Source: Parelaphostrongylus tenuis
Lineage: Eukaryota; Nematoda; Chromadorea; Rhabditida; Metastrongylidae
Direction: 5' to 3'
DNA length: 64,000 nucleotides
Assembly (NCBI GenBank): GCA_019055375.1
Contig: JAHQIW010000101.1
Coordinates: 1-64,000, forward strand
Shown: in pieces, positions 45,253 to 56,610 of the stretch
Layout: the number at the start of each line of letters is the position of its first letter
Numbering within the stretch: position 1 is the first letter of the stretch
Position numbers and translations under genes: made by a program
The notes under the pieces: generated by a model
Database searches by the model: none
What the model saw: the letters and a program-made list of their open reading frames with translations, nothing else
What the model was told of the DNA's origin: nothing

Positions 45253-45365
45253 GCGTCAGTAGTGCAACGGGTTAGAACACACTCTCCCGGATAGAATCAG
45301 GTGCGGGTTTGAGTCCCGCCTGACGCGAAAGTTTTGCACATCATTCCACATCACTGGGTAACATT
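45253..45365 (+). repeat. tRNA-like SINE, family C, copy 2 with cloverleaf
   Basis: 45253-45326 is 74 nt with a perfect 7-bp acceptor stem (GCGTCAG/CTGACGC) and a perfect T arm (GCGGG-TTTGAGT-CCCGC) at correct spacing. The D stem has 3 pairs and the anticodon stem one mismatch; the loop reads CCCGGAT, with C at position 33 where U is required, so it is unlikely to be a working tRNA. Followed by the SINE tail. Confidence 0.68.
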
Positions 45366-45369
45366 TGGC

Positions 45370-45955
45370 TGTGAAATTTTTATATAGCTCACAAAAAATC
45401 GTTACGTATTTTGTAGAAACACACGTCTCACTGTTCCTTTATTTAGCTGTTTATTGCGTTCATATGTCAGAATCTACCCTACGATATGCACCTGTTACTG
45501 ATTAGACGTAACGACGTTCGCAGTACTTTCAAATGGTTAGCCATGGCACACATAGCTATAGACACAGCTTATCGCGTAATATACTTATAACATCCAGAAG
45601 ACAACATTTTCGCTATGGGCATTTACACTATGACACATTCATTTGCTCTCAGTCTCATAAAAGTTTTTTGAGCTTTCCATTAAATTTCAACTCGTATTGA
45701 AGATCTTCACAGACTACTCTTCTTCTAGACGGAGGGAAAAGGTAAGCATTGTTATTGCTGGTCATTGTATGGCTTTACAATAACTACATATGAGGGAGCA
45801 TTCACATTCAAACTAAACTGCTTCATATTTTGTAAATAAAAAAGGCTTCCTTTTGGGTAACTCACAAAACAGCGAGCAAATCTGTCGAGGTTAGTTAACC
45901 TTAAGCTCTTCTACCATACTGGAAAAGCTGCAAAACAATAACTAGAAAACGTCTC
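45370..45955. other. No gene recognised
   Basis: AT-rich, no motif seen. Confidence 0.4.
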
Positions 45956-45959
45956 ACTT

Positions 45960-46430
45960 TCCACTATCTGTGTTTTCTAAAAACTTCATCTTAGTTACTG
46001 TGTTCTCTTTACTCTATTTCAAAAAAAGATGTTCATGTTAGACTAACCAAGAGAGAAGAATAATCAAAAAATTTTGACCGACGAGCCCGAGCAAACAGCA
46101 TATCTTGAGTCTGAATGTTATTAAATTATAACGGCGAATGGCGAGTTGAACAATCAGTTGTAGGAGAAATTTGTCTCAGGAAAAATGCATCAAAATATTT
46201 CCGAATAAGGCATATGACTGCCTAGCATCAAGTACAATATCGTTTTGTTTGCTGCCTCTTACTTTTCTCACAGCAGTCATCAAAATCAGTGTACTGTGTG
46301 AAATGGAGTCACAATAATACTAAGATACAGGCAAGACTTGGAATCTAAACCATCATAAGTGCAGCTATACAAAACTTCCCAATGGCTTAAAGTCTTGTTA
46401 GTCTATCTTTCGCTAAATCACGGCCAATCT
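45960..46430 (+). repeat. Dispersed repeat U, directly repeated around a PLE
   Basis: About 450 bp matching 48950-49390 in direct orientation; the single PLE lies between. Both end with a CACGGCCAAT word. Confidence 0.65.
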
Positions 46431-46585
46431 CAAGACCGACTATCTACAAACCTTGGCATAGTTAGATAAATGTGTATTTTCTCCTGTTTAGCAGTTTCGA
46501 GGAGTTAATTATACTGTTTATTGAATAATAACGAAGCATACAACATTACAGATAGTGATACAGCTTTAATATACAATATTCGCGG

Positions 46586-46623
46586 TGGCAAACGTTTCGA
46601 CGGGTCGCCTTCGTCAGAGCTTG
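46586..46623 (-). ncRNA. PLE hammerhead-like core
   Basis: CUGACGA, stem II GGC/GUC, GAAACGUU in the PLE position; stem I is weak. Confidence 0.5.
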
Positions 46624-46924
46624 GAAGGATCACATTGATCCACAATCCACTAAGCTAAAAACCTCCATAACCCTAGCAGAAAACGTCAGAGATGTGCTTT
46701 GGATCGCATAGTAAAAGCTTCATTGTAAAACACTCACCATTTTAGTGTCTGGGTCTATCAATTATCAGTTGAAAACCAGCCGCTTAAGGTCAGTGCATCA
46801 GTGGGCTGTGCCTAACTCGGGCCGGAAAAAATCAGCCTGAGGTATACTTCAAGGTCACGCGTGATTAAGAGGCACTCCTCTTTTCGGTTCATTTTTAAGC
46901 CATTGCTATGTATCCAAAAGGCTT

Positions 46925-47158
46925 CTAAGGTTTTACGCGCAGATGTTTTTGATTCCTGCGCGAGGATCGTGAATTTGACGCCGAACAATCCTCTGCATGT
47001 TTTTGGTTCCTATGCGTGTCTGGTGGCGTTTTTATATCAGAGTTGAGTAACCCAACTAGGTGCTCTTTTGAACGTAGGGATAATGGTCTATCCGTTTCGC
47101 CAATGTACTCACCGCCGCATGCCTCGCGAGAGATTAGGTATATTGTACCCAATCTCAT
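46925..47158 (-). pseudogene. PLE GIY-YIG fragment
   Basis: GTIYLISREACGGEYIGETD, RPLSLRSKEHLVG: the nuclease core with Cys to Arg in the cluster; frames before and after are shifted. Confidence 0.82.
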
Positions 47159-47460
47159 GCAGTCCCCGTTTATGCCGTTTGGACAAACTTTGCCGTCATT
47201 GGCTTTACAGAGGCGGTCATAGAGTCGGTTGCAAACTAATTGGCGCTTTATTGTCTTTGGGGGATTTCAACCAATACTACCGAATAATCTAAACCTGCTC
47301 TTTTTAGGCAGCGTATAATAGCTGTGCTTACTTCGGTAGAGGTAAAAGGCAGCTAGAACGAAATATCATTTTCGCCAGACTTGTCGGTTGGGAGCATAGA
47401 AATTCCTCTAAATCTAACCTGAGAAGCTCCCATCGTATAGCCATTAAAGATGGTTATTTT

Positions 47461-47883
47461 TTAGGACAAGCTTAAGGATTCTACCTCGTGTTCTTTCCGT
47501 GTGCACACATTTGACGCTGCTCGAAACATGTTCTTCACAAGCGCGCGTTTCACGTGTGAATGATGAGCTGATAGGTATTGAACCATGATATCTTTATTGC
47601 TTGGTTTTCGCTGCCATTTCGTATTGTAGGAGCTTTTGGGCAGGTTGACCTGAACATTCAAAAACGAGAGCCCATTTGCTTTCGATTTCTCACAGGTAAA
47701 CCTCATGTACTCTGACTGACTGTTCAGCAACTCAAAGCATTTGTCCATCTCCTCTTGGGCTGAGCAGACGACAAAGCAGTCATCTACGTATCTACAGTAG
47801 AGTAACGGCCGGTAATAGATTATTGAGCTCTCCACTTTAGACATAAAAGCTATAACAATGGTTAGCGCTAGTCGTTGTTCCAT
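47461..47883 (-). pseudogene. PLE reverse transcriptase fragment
   Basis: Starts at motif B (MEQRLALTIVIAFMSKVE), catalytic YVDD in YCRYVDDCFVVC, FLNVQVNLP, KWQRKPSNKDIM, VKNMFRAASNVCT. 140 residues, open. Confidence 0.87.
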
Positions 47884-48219
47884 TGCCAGCCCTCTGATTT
47901 GGGCAAAATAAACCGCGAACCATCTAAATGATTGAACAGTTTACGCACTCTTTTAAGAGCGCCATAACCTGCTGGATGGAGAGGCCATACATGTCTGCGG
48001 TGCTTTCGTGCTCCGTTAGAAGCTCGCATATGGCTTGCATTGCGGACTCATTCGAGCCCGCAGTGCAAGCCTCTTACGCTTGTATAAAGGGCGGTTACTT
48101 CGAAAGATTCCATTATGTACGCGTTGTTGGGGGACGCATTACGTAAATGGGCTAAGAACATTTGAGGTGCTATTGAGATGGGCAGGAATGTATGTTAGTA
48201 ATTGGACTAGTATTAGGTT

Positions 48220-48588
48220 TCAGAACCACATTATCCTATCCGTTGGCCCGCCTACGCAGCTGATGATGGGTCTAACTTTGAAATTTGATGGATTAGTAGA
48301 CAAAAGATTGGCAGCGCATACCAACTTATAAGTTTTAGTAATTAAGTATAAGACGGGACATGGTGGTGGACTGAGTTTTAGTTGAGAGATAACGGAAGGT
48401 TTCAAACTAGCCAAATTTGCTATTTTTACCCATTCTTTGTTCAATTTTCGATATTGTTTTTGGAATTCCTCATCAGATGATGGGCGATAAAGTGTGGTGT
48501 CTCCAAAATGTTTTTTTGTTACCGCAATATCTAATTGATTAGGAATTGCTACAAGTTTAGAAAGTAGTTTTATACGTAGATGGGACAC
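48220..48588 (-). pseudogene. PLE N-terminal / RT fingers fragment
   Basis: NQLDIAVTKKHFGDTTLYRP, KEWVKIANLASLKPSVISQL, CPVLYLITKTYKL, VRPIISCVGGPTDR: here the region that is frame-broken in pair 1 reads through without a shift. Confidence 0.82.
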
Positions 48589-48769
48589 ACTAACGCACTG
48601 AACAGGTCAGATATGCAATCATGCACCTCTAAAGATGCAAGATACAGTCGAATTAAGAGCAATTATTAAGTGATCAACGCCGAACGATGTTCCTTATTCT
48701 ATCCTCTAGCTGTCTATTCATCAAAAAGATTAATCAAGGGCATCAAACCTCCACGAGAAGGAGGGGCGA

Positions 48770-48900
48770 GTGGGATGCTGTGACCGGAATGAGTGGTTAG
48801 TGGTACGCTCACTGAAGAAGCAATATCCTGATTTGAATTCCTCCAGGCACTTTTGTGCAATCACTTGAGAATGCCTTAGGTTAACTAGTCTGAAGGTTGC
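48770..48900 (+). repeat. Possible tRNA-derived SINE
   Basis: GCTGTGACCGGAATGAGTGG resembles an A box and CTGATTTGAATTCC a B box about 45 bp later. Confidence 0.35.
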
Positions 48901-48949
48901 AAAAAGACCTACCCGTCTAATTTTCTATGATATTCACAAAAAAGACAAA

Positions 48950-49390
48950 TTTTTCATGAAGGACGATACATTACGTGAGAGGTTAGAAAGTCTTTGGGAC
49001 ATTGGGCGTAAAAGATGTTCACATATAACTAACCAAGCGAGAAGACTAATTAGAAAATTGTAACCGGCGAATCCCAACAGGCAGCATATTTTGAGTTGAA
49101 TGATAGGCGAGTTAAACCATCTGTTGTAGGGAAAACTTGTATCAGGAAAAATGCAGCAAAATATTTTCGAATAGGACAAGGACATATGACTGCTTAACGT
49201 CAAGTACAATACCCTTTTGTTTGCCGCCTCTTATTTTTCTCATAGCACTCATCAAAATCAGTGCACGGTGTGAAATGGAGCCACAATGATACTAACTTAT
49301 GAGCAAGACTCCGAATCTAAGACATTATAAGTGCAGCTATGCAAGACTTCTCAATGACTCGAACTTGCTAAATCGAAAAGATCACGGCCA
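48950..49390 (+). repeat. Dispersed repeat U, right copy
   Basis: Direct repeat of 45960-46430. Confidence 0.65.
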
Positions 49391-49541
49391 ATATCGAATA
49401 ATGGCTAACCGTAATTGCTTCGATCTCGTTCATTGGGCTCCCTAAGCCGTTCACCGTTTGGGCTCATGAAATTAAATACCATATCTGCTTGAGATGAAAG
49501 ATATGCTGGTAAGATGACATTCAATTACCTTACGATGCGTG

Positions 49542-49681
49542 ATGAAATCGAAAACAGAGCGTTCCTATCCAGGACTTAGCACCCTCAAAATCTTCATTCT
49601 TGTTGTCCTTATCTTTTCAATTTGCAAAGAATTCGACATTGAGATGTGGTCCACAAATCTGAGAGAAAATGTTAGCGAATA
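49542..49681 (+). CDS. Possible first exon, membrane-anchored protein
   Basis: ATG at 49542: MKSKTERSYPGLSTLK, hydrophobic IFILVVLIFSIC, then KEFDIEMWSTNLRENVSE, ending in the donor ATA|GTAAGT, phase 2. Charged N-terminus plus one hydrophobic stretch suggest a type II anchor or signal peptide. No second exon could be fixed; the 74-residue plus frame at 49843-50067 is a weak candidate. Family unknown. Confidence 0.35.
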
Positions 49682-49689
49682 GTAAGTCT

Positions 49690-51825
49690 TTACTTTGCTT
49701 TTTCTGTGCTGTTGCGTCTACTGAGAAATGTTCTATGTACGACTGTTCACCTGTTCAGTCGAGACCTTCACGTTTTACACCATCTGAAGAAAAAAGTGTG
49801 GTAATCTGCTCTAACCTAAATTAGATAAGAACAGTTCAATTTTTGCAAGAAAGGACGGACAAGCGCTCTTTGATTTTGAAAACCAAGCAGCAACAAAGTA
49901 ATAATGACTTAATTTCTATTTTCGGTGTCTGTCTCATCGCTATCGTTATATTTATACCAGTAAAGTCGTTTCCTTTCGAGATTTTTAACATCACAGAGTG
50001 CTTTTCCGATACTATGCAGGATAGTGTAAGAGGAAATGGAATAAAACCTACTAAGAATTATTTATAAGCGAAATTGGGGATAAGAAAGAGATTAGCTGGA
50101 AGCTGCTAAATAAATAAAATTGCCAAAACTGCTAAAATTATTACTAAGTGATATTTTCCTACACAGAAAGGTTTTTTTTCTATAAACCACTAATAGCTAT
50201 GAAATTTTAGGGTTAACGAAAACAAATCACAGTTTAGGAGTCATTGTCACCTGATGTTGATAGGAGCTATGGTTTGTAGGCAATATTTTCATGCCGAAAT
50301 AGGAGAAACGAAAGTGAAGCAAACAGGAGGTGAAGCTGTAAATCACATACCTTCACATATAAATTCGAATCACAAAAGCTGCCTATTTATTTATTACTTT
50401 CCATTAAAAGCAATTTGAAGCGTACATGCAAATCCTGCACAAATAAAGCTATCTTCTTTTGTCTCATTCCGATCTTAGATAAAAACCCTGCGACAACCCC
50501 AAGGCTACAAGCAGATCAAAGATTTTTGACGGAAGCCGCAGTGACACCAATTTTTTGGCTACGTAATATTTAAGTGAATCAAAATGCGTAATTCGATTAC
50601 ATGCCTTGCAATACACATGCCGTTGGTTAGATTCCGGTTTCTGAGCTCACGAATTCTCTCATCTGTGTGAGGTAAAATAATTGACGATGTAATTTTCTGG
50701 ATAGACAACAGCACTGACTATGCACAGCGGCAGACCGCTGCGAACAGTTATATGACCAAGATATGCCTGCGATGACTTCTGGTGATAACGAATAAAGTCG
50801 AGTACATCACGTAATCCGGTCTTAGTGGTTGTTCGGCGTCGGTAACTTTGTTATTTTATCCTATAGGTAAACGAAAACAGTGGACGTGTTAAGCACCGAA
50901 CCGAAAACGGGCTAAGAAACCAATTACTTCGAGTGATTAGACGAAATAGTGTCACTTTAAGTTGCAAAATAGATAAACAAAACACACTTTTGCACGATAA
51001 GTGAAGACTCGGACAACAGTGGACTAACTTGCAAAAATTCATGTTTTGAACGCTCATTTCGTTTATTTGTATCAATGTAATGTTAATCTTTACATGTACC
51101 CATGAACACCAGTTCTAGCTAATCAAAAGGAAGCTGAAGATGTTATAAATATAGCACTCACCTACCCAAAACATGGAAAAATGGACACTGAACTGATTTA
51201 CCAGGTGTTGAAAAGTTTTTAGTGTCCATTTGGAGAAATAAATCTTGAACTTCTCGTAACGCGTGTCTAAGTTATCTAAAGGTTTTCTGGTCCCTTTATT
51301 CATTTAGAGCAAATGAATATTCGACCTCATTCGGTGGTCAAGAATTCTTAATGGGATTGTTAGTATTTATTCGAAAAAGCAAATCTCCGGCTGCAGTGCT
51401 ACGCGGCTATTCTTCGAGCAAACCCTTTTACAACGTTGTAGCTTGCAAGATAATGTTGCTTTTCACACTCGCCGTTCGCCTTCATTTATATCACGCTCAT
51501 AATTTGCTGGAAGCACGGAAAGTATATAGGCATTCAGGCGAAACCTCTTAGTATCTGAATCAATCATGAGTTCCTTTCTAAGCGAAGGAAAATCCTCCGA
51601 CTGAATATCAAGATACACCTCACATATCTGAAGGACAGGGCATAGATCGATCGTTCCACCTCCAGCGTGTAGATTATCCGGTAAACAAACTCGTCGACTA
51701 TGTGAAATCGAAACTATTTTCCCTGATACAATGCAGAGACACCTTCAGAAAGCAAGCATAATGCCGGAATCACTGAAATTTGTGCCTATCGAATGACTAC
51801 GAATACCCAATGTGTGGAGTACTGT
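49690..51825. other. No gene recognised
   Basis: Short frames on both strands without motifs. 51305-51375 resembles 16140-16210. Confidence 0.35.
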
Positions 51826-51837
51826 GCAAAAACGTTT

Positions 51838-51990
51838 GCGTCAGAGTGCTGTGCAAAACGAGCTTCGGTAGTTAGCATACGCTCCCGGAAAGAGTGAGAT
51901 CTGGGTTCGAATGCCGGCTGACGCAAATGTTTTTGCACAGTATTCCACATATTGGATATACTATAAGATCTTACCACTGCAAGTGGCAGT
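51838..51990 (+). repeat. tRNA-like SINE, family C
   Basis: GCGTCAG start and GGCTGACGC end of the tRNA-like head, GGGTTCGAATGCC B box, tail TTTTTGCACAGTATTCCACA and CCACTGCAAGTGGCAGTC. Confidence 0.68.
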
Positions 51991-52021
51991 CAAAAATAGA
52001 AAGAATTTTGACTAAGAATAG

Positions 52022-52405
52022 TTTCCAATACTGACTGTCCATTAACCTCGCCATACTTCAATACAATTTCTTATAGTCTTCTCTAAGCCAAACACGAGGT
52101 GCTACATTAACCTTTATTTGACAGCTGACGTTTCGGCAGTTCGCTTTCTTCAGAGCCTGGAAAGGTCAAACAGTCCGCAATCTAATAAGCCAAACACCTT
52201 CATTACTCCGTTAAATGAAACCACCAGACCTAGATGTCAATGCACAAAATCAACTCTCAACATACTCACTGCTTTTTATATGTATTTCACTCGAATGATT
52301 CAAGTGGAGACCACCGGAAAGAGATCACATAGGCTCGTAATGTACCACCGTAATGCACCCATCAAAACAACAGTCTTATATACTGACTTAGATCACATGT
52401 GACTA
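52022..52405 (-). mobile_element. PLE 3' fragment
   Basis: Same family as pairs 1 and 2: 3' terminus (ACTGTCCATTAACCTCGCC reverse), hammerhead at 52123-52157, and the end of the coding region (CAGTCTTATATACTGAC). Truncated within the last codons of the frame. Confidence 0.82.
52123..52157 (-). ncRNA. PLE hammerhead core (one stem II mismatch)
   Basis: GGCU, CUGAAGA, AGC/GCC (one mispair), GAAACGUC, AGCU. Confidence 0.62.
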
Positions 52406-52758
52406 CAATAGTCTGAAGAAAGACCTTTGTCCGGCGAGAGGTAAAACACTAATCTTTTTTTCCACCTACAGCACCATCTAAAGAGCTTCTCCAGAAAGCA
52501 AACACATTTCTGAGTTCTTCGAGACTTGAGCTATTAAAACAGCGCTAAATGTTTAAAGAATTAGTTATATCCATATCCAGGAAAATAAAAGCGAGATAAG
52601 AAAAAAGAGCTAGGTCGCGTAAAATTATTTTTTAATCTTTGAGAATGAGAAGAAAAGTTTTAGAGAAACTAGTCTCTATTCAAAGCTTCACGAGGTTGGT
52701 CTCTCTTTCCCAATCGATTGTTCTTCTTTCCGGTCGATGGGTTTCCTCGGTTGCTGAT

Positions 52759-52794
52759 GGCTGAAGTTTTGGCAAATACGCCTTCTTCACAGCC
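52759..52794 (-). ncRNA. PLE hammerhead-like core, pair 3 minus copy
   Basis: GGCU, GUGAAGA (first base changed), GGC/GCC, AAAAC, UUC, AGCC. Core substitutions suggest inactivity. Confidence 0.5.
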
Positions 52795-53279
52795 TGAACG
52801 TATTATTCGTTGTAGCTTTATTTATATGACTATATACTTGCGAGAAGAAAAATAAATTGAAATTCTGGGGTGTTGGTAAGCGATAATTGTTTCAGGGAAA
52901 AACCACTCATCCTGCAACCTACTCTAGGAACTACCTATGTTGTTAGCGCCAGGGTGACGTGTGAATCCGCCCTCTCCAGAAACCCGCAAATGAACAAAAA
53001 GGTAGAATGCCTTAACATAACCAACCACATGGCACCTTATCTCAGATTGATTTCCTAGCATGGGTCTCAGCTGACACCTATACATAATTTGACCTAGTGA
53101 CATGGGGGCGGGTTCGTACGTCACCCTGGCGCTAACAACGTAGTAGTTCCTAGAGTAGGTCGCAGGGTGAGTGGTTTTCCCTGAATCAACTATCGCTTAC
53201 CATACCCTAGATTTTTGAATTATTTTTCTTTTCACAGTATAAAGTCATGTAAATAAAGCTACAACGAATAATACGTTCA

Positions 53280-53315
53280 GGCTGTGAAGAAGGCGTATTT
53301 GCCAAAACGTCAGCC
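53280..53315 (+). ncRNA. PLE hammerhead-like core, pair 3 plus copy
   Basis: GGCU, GUGAAGA, GGC-GUAUUU-GCC, AAAACGUC, AGCC. Stem I is a perfect 4 bp (GGCU/AGCC), different from GGCU/AGCU in family 1. Confidence 0.5.
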
Positions 53316-53499
53316 ATTGGCAACCGATAAAACCCATGACCGGAAAAGAAGAACAATCGATTGGGAAAGAGATACCAACCTCGTGAAACTTTAAATAAAG
53401 ATTAGTTTTCTGAACCTTCCTTTCATTCTTAAAGCTTTATATTGTTAATATGCCGAGGTTCCAGGGAAGTCGGTCTTTCGAATTGTTACAAAATGTACC

Positions 53500-54055
53500 A
53501 GCTAAACATTTCCAGCTTATCAGGGACGTCTTATCGCTAAGGCAGAAAATCGTCTTAATTAGGCAGAAGACCTACTTTCTCAGCCGCTGCATGAAAAACA
53601 AAGTCATTCCTAACTTTATAACTATATAGAACATAGGAAGTTACATGAAATGTGCGGCTTACCAAATGATTCGCACCAAATACTGAACATTCACATGCGT
53701 TTATTACGCATTTGTCTACAAAATACACAGAACCAACTGTTCTCACTTCTGGAAAAATGCGTCTATAAAGAACATCACTGTGCTCAGTATTTGGATGAGA
53801 ATCTTTGAAAAAGATTAGTAGATGAGTCCATATCTGTTTGTGACGATGATGTGTCTGAGATAAAACAAAAGTTACGAAAAAAAACTTGAAAATCTACTAC
53901 GGGAGCTAAATTCGAATTCAAATTCAGGCTCAAAATGTTGAAGAAACCCCGCTTCCGGCAAATTTGAAGGGAATCTGAGGTAAAAGACGCGCCAAAACCC
54001 TTCAGAGTTACCATATTAACAGCCATAACCTCAGGATAGTGCACAATCACCATTC
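53500..54055. other. No gene recognised
   Basis: Frames at 53555-53746 and 53784-54053 (minus) show no motif. Confidence 0.4.
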
Positions 54056-54540
54056 AAATTGGGGCCGAGCTTTTCCCCTGCTCAACCACTCTCCAAAACG
54101 TCGCTGCGTGCTATCGCTTGTGATTTGCGCGAAGTTCCAGATCAACTCCTACATAAAGCGAAACAAGAAAGTTAGGTCTAGTACAACGTAAAGAGACAGC
54201 ATTACCAACCTCCATTTCCACGAACGTTCTTCAAACAGCAACAACCTGATAGCGAAATTGACTCAATCTTCCGTATAATTTCGGAAGAACGTTTCCACGT
54301 ACTTAATCGCTACCGACAAAACGAATTCGGCTCAAACCTAACCAAATAACAAAAACATGGCACAAAAGAAGTCCGAGAGCTGATAAATTCAAAAAACATC
54401 CGGTTATCTATTAGCGATAAAGGTGGGAAATTTGTAGTTATTCCTCTTCAGCCGGATGTGATATAACAGAAGAACATCTCCATGATGCTTCTCTCCATCG
54501 ACCTTTCTATGAAAAGGAATATAAATCACAATGCCAAAAA

Positions 54541-54840
54541 TTGAATGAAGAATGGGTCGGAACGGCAAAAGCTGCGGGCTTACAACGATCTCTTATCCGT
54601 CAACTAAAAATTGAATCACCAACTTGCCTCGTGCTCTCCACACTCATTAGAACACATAAACTTTCTACTAATGATTTTTGGTCTACCGATCCTTCTATGT
54701 TCGAAGTTAGACTAATCATTAGCTGTGTAGGCGCGCCGTCAGATAGGATAACATGGTTTCTTGGTCTCATATTGTCGCATATTATTAAAATTCATACCAA
54801 CCCATCTCCCCAACGCCAATATATTTCTAGAACACCTTAA
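54541..54840 (+). pseudogene. PLE fingers/palm fragment (family 2)
   Basis: NEEWVGTAKAAGLQRSLIRQ, LKIESPTCLVLSTLIRTHKL, IISCVGAPSDRITWF. Open for 99 residues, then out of frame with motif A, which is read at 54761-55009 (SFDVTAFYTYV). Confidence 0.8.
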
Positions 54841-56371
54841 AAATGCGTGTCCAAATCATACGTATGTAATGGAGTCGTTTGATGTTACAGCGTTCTATAC
54901 ATACGTCTCAAATGACGTCGCAAACAAGCCACTCATGAACTACTATAGAAAACATAGAAAGCATAAATATGTTTGGCTTGTCTGTCCAATAGCTTATCGC
55001 ACTCCTTGAGTCATGCCTAAGCTGTTCAATATTCAGGTGCTTGGAAAAGATATTACACAAATTAGAGGGTTGGCAATGGGGCAAAGACTAGCACCCAGCT
55101 TAGCCATCGCTTTCATGTCGAAAGTGTAAGCTCCAGTTCTCCATCGGCGTTCAATACTCTACTGTCGATATATAGACAGTTGTTTTGTCATCTGCCTTAA
55201 ACAGGAGAAGATGGATGAATGCTTCGAAATTCTGAACGGACAGTCAGAGTTTATTGAGTAGACTCGAGAACAACAACATTCAGAAGCTGGCTTCCCTTCT
55301 TGAACGTTCAAGTTCAACTGAATGAAAGTGGCTACAATACAAACTGGTATGCAAGCCTAGTAACAAAAACATCTTGGCACATTACCTTTCTTCTCATCCC
55401 TCACATACTAAAAAAGCACTTATCCGAGATATGAATCGAACAGCTGTAAGTGTTTGCACGGGAGACGATGAAAGAAGGGAATCACTAGACTTAGTGCGAA
55501 AAATAGCCATTTATAGTGGATACAAAGAAAGAACAGCAATTAACGTTAGGCCCAAAAGGAGCGAAAAGCCTCACAATGGGAACGACAGGGTGCCACACTA
55601 AACAATAAGGTACCTCTTCGACTACTTTTCATACCAGACGAAGTCAGTACCGCTATTAGAAAGTGTCTAAAAACAGCAGGACTAAAAGATTCTGTAGGAA
55701 TTGTAGAAATTCCTTCTAAAACACTGCGTCGTCAGTTAGTTCGGAACCTCTTATATAACCGTCATGTAATACAAAGGACTGCGTTATTTGTCCCAACGGT
55801 AGAGACGGTGATTGCATGAGCGTAGGTACACTATACCTTATCTCTTGTAAGACATGTGGTGGCGAACATATTGGCGATACAGGCAGACCACTTCACATCC
55901 GCATTAAAGAACACCTAGACGGAGAAAACAAATAAAGACCCAAGTAAGCCTCTAGGTACACACAGGATACAAAGGCACAGCGATAACGACTTCGAGGTAG
56001 TAGTGAAAATCCTAGGGCACTAATCAAAGACATCGGCGCGAAAGACCCTTGAAGAAAATTCCAGAAACCCGTAAATGAACAAAAAGGTAGAGTGTCTTAA
56101 CATAAGCAACCACATGACACCTTATCTCAGATTGATTTTCTAGCATGGGTCTCAGCTAACACCTATCCAACATTTGTCCTAGTGACATGGGGGGAGGGTT
56201 CATACGTCACCCTGGCGCTAACAACATAGGTAGTCCCTAGAGTAGGTTGCACGGTGAGTGGTTTTCCCTGAATCAATTATCGCTTATCAACACCGTGGAT
56301 TTTCAATTAGTTTCTTTTTTTTCTCACAGTATGCAGTCATATAAGTGAAGCTACAATGAATAATACGTTCA

Positions 56372-56407
56372 GGCTCTGTAGAAGGCGTATTTGCCGAAAC
56401 TTCAGCC
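56372..56407 (+). ncRNA. PLE hammerhead-like core (family 2)
   Basis: GGCU, CUGUAGA (one core change), GGC-GUAUUU-GCC, GAAACUUC, AGCC. Confidence 0.55.
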
Positions 56408-56610
56408 ACTAGCAACCGAGAAAACCCATCGACCGATAGAAAGAACGATCGATTGGGAAAAAGATGCAAACTTCGTGAAGCTTCAAATAAAGATTACTTT
56501 TCTCAGCTTTTTCTCATTCTCAGAGTTTTTTATTATTAACATGCCAAGATTTCAAAAAAGTCGGTCTTTCGATTTATTTTTTATTGTGGATTTTGCAGAG
56601 TTATAAAAGG

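Larger units (their letters stand above)
46431..48590 (-). mobile_element. Penelope-like element, single decayed copy
   Basis: The 3' motif (AAGACCGACTATCTACAAAC reverse) starts it at 46431, a hammerhead-like core at 46586-46623, GIY-YIG words at 46925-47158, RT at 47461-47883, and N-terminal PLE words (LDIAVTKKHFGD) to 48588. 5'-truncated; more diverged than pairs 1 and 2. Confidence 0.85.
52630..53480. mobile_element. Penelope-like element pair 3, head to head, 3' parts only
   Basis: Minus arm 52630-52972 and plus arm 53106-53480 are inverted copies of the 3' region of a second PLE family (same as 54060-56575). The 133 bp between (52973-53105) is extra upstream sequence of the plus copy, holding the coding end NKKVECLNITNHMAPYLRLI. 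The plus copy ends with the 3' motif (GCCGAGGTTCCAGGGAAGTC). Confidence 0.88.
54060..56575 (+). mobile_element. Penelope-like element, family 2, decayed
   Basis: Longest family 2 copy: N-terminal words (ACDLREVPDQLLHKAKQE near 54110; KEVRELINSKNIRLSISD near 54370), LRIIS / IISCVGAPSDRITW near 54720, RGLAMGQRLAPSLA near 55060, the YIDS box near 55175, KKALIRDMNRTAVSVCTG near 55410, the cysteine cluster and GGEHIGDTGRPLHIRIKEHL near 55870, hammerhead 56372-56407 and the 3' motif near 56540. Many indels. Confidence 0.82.

Noticed and set aside
45253..45326. Functional tRNA gene
   Set aside because: C at position 33, imperfect anticodon and D stems, and a SINE tail shared with three other loci.
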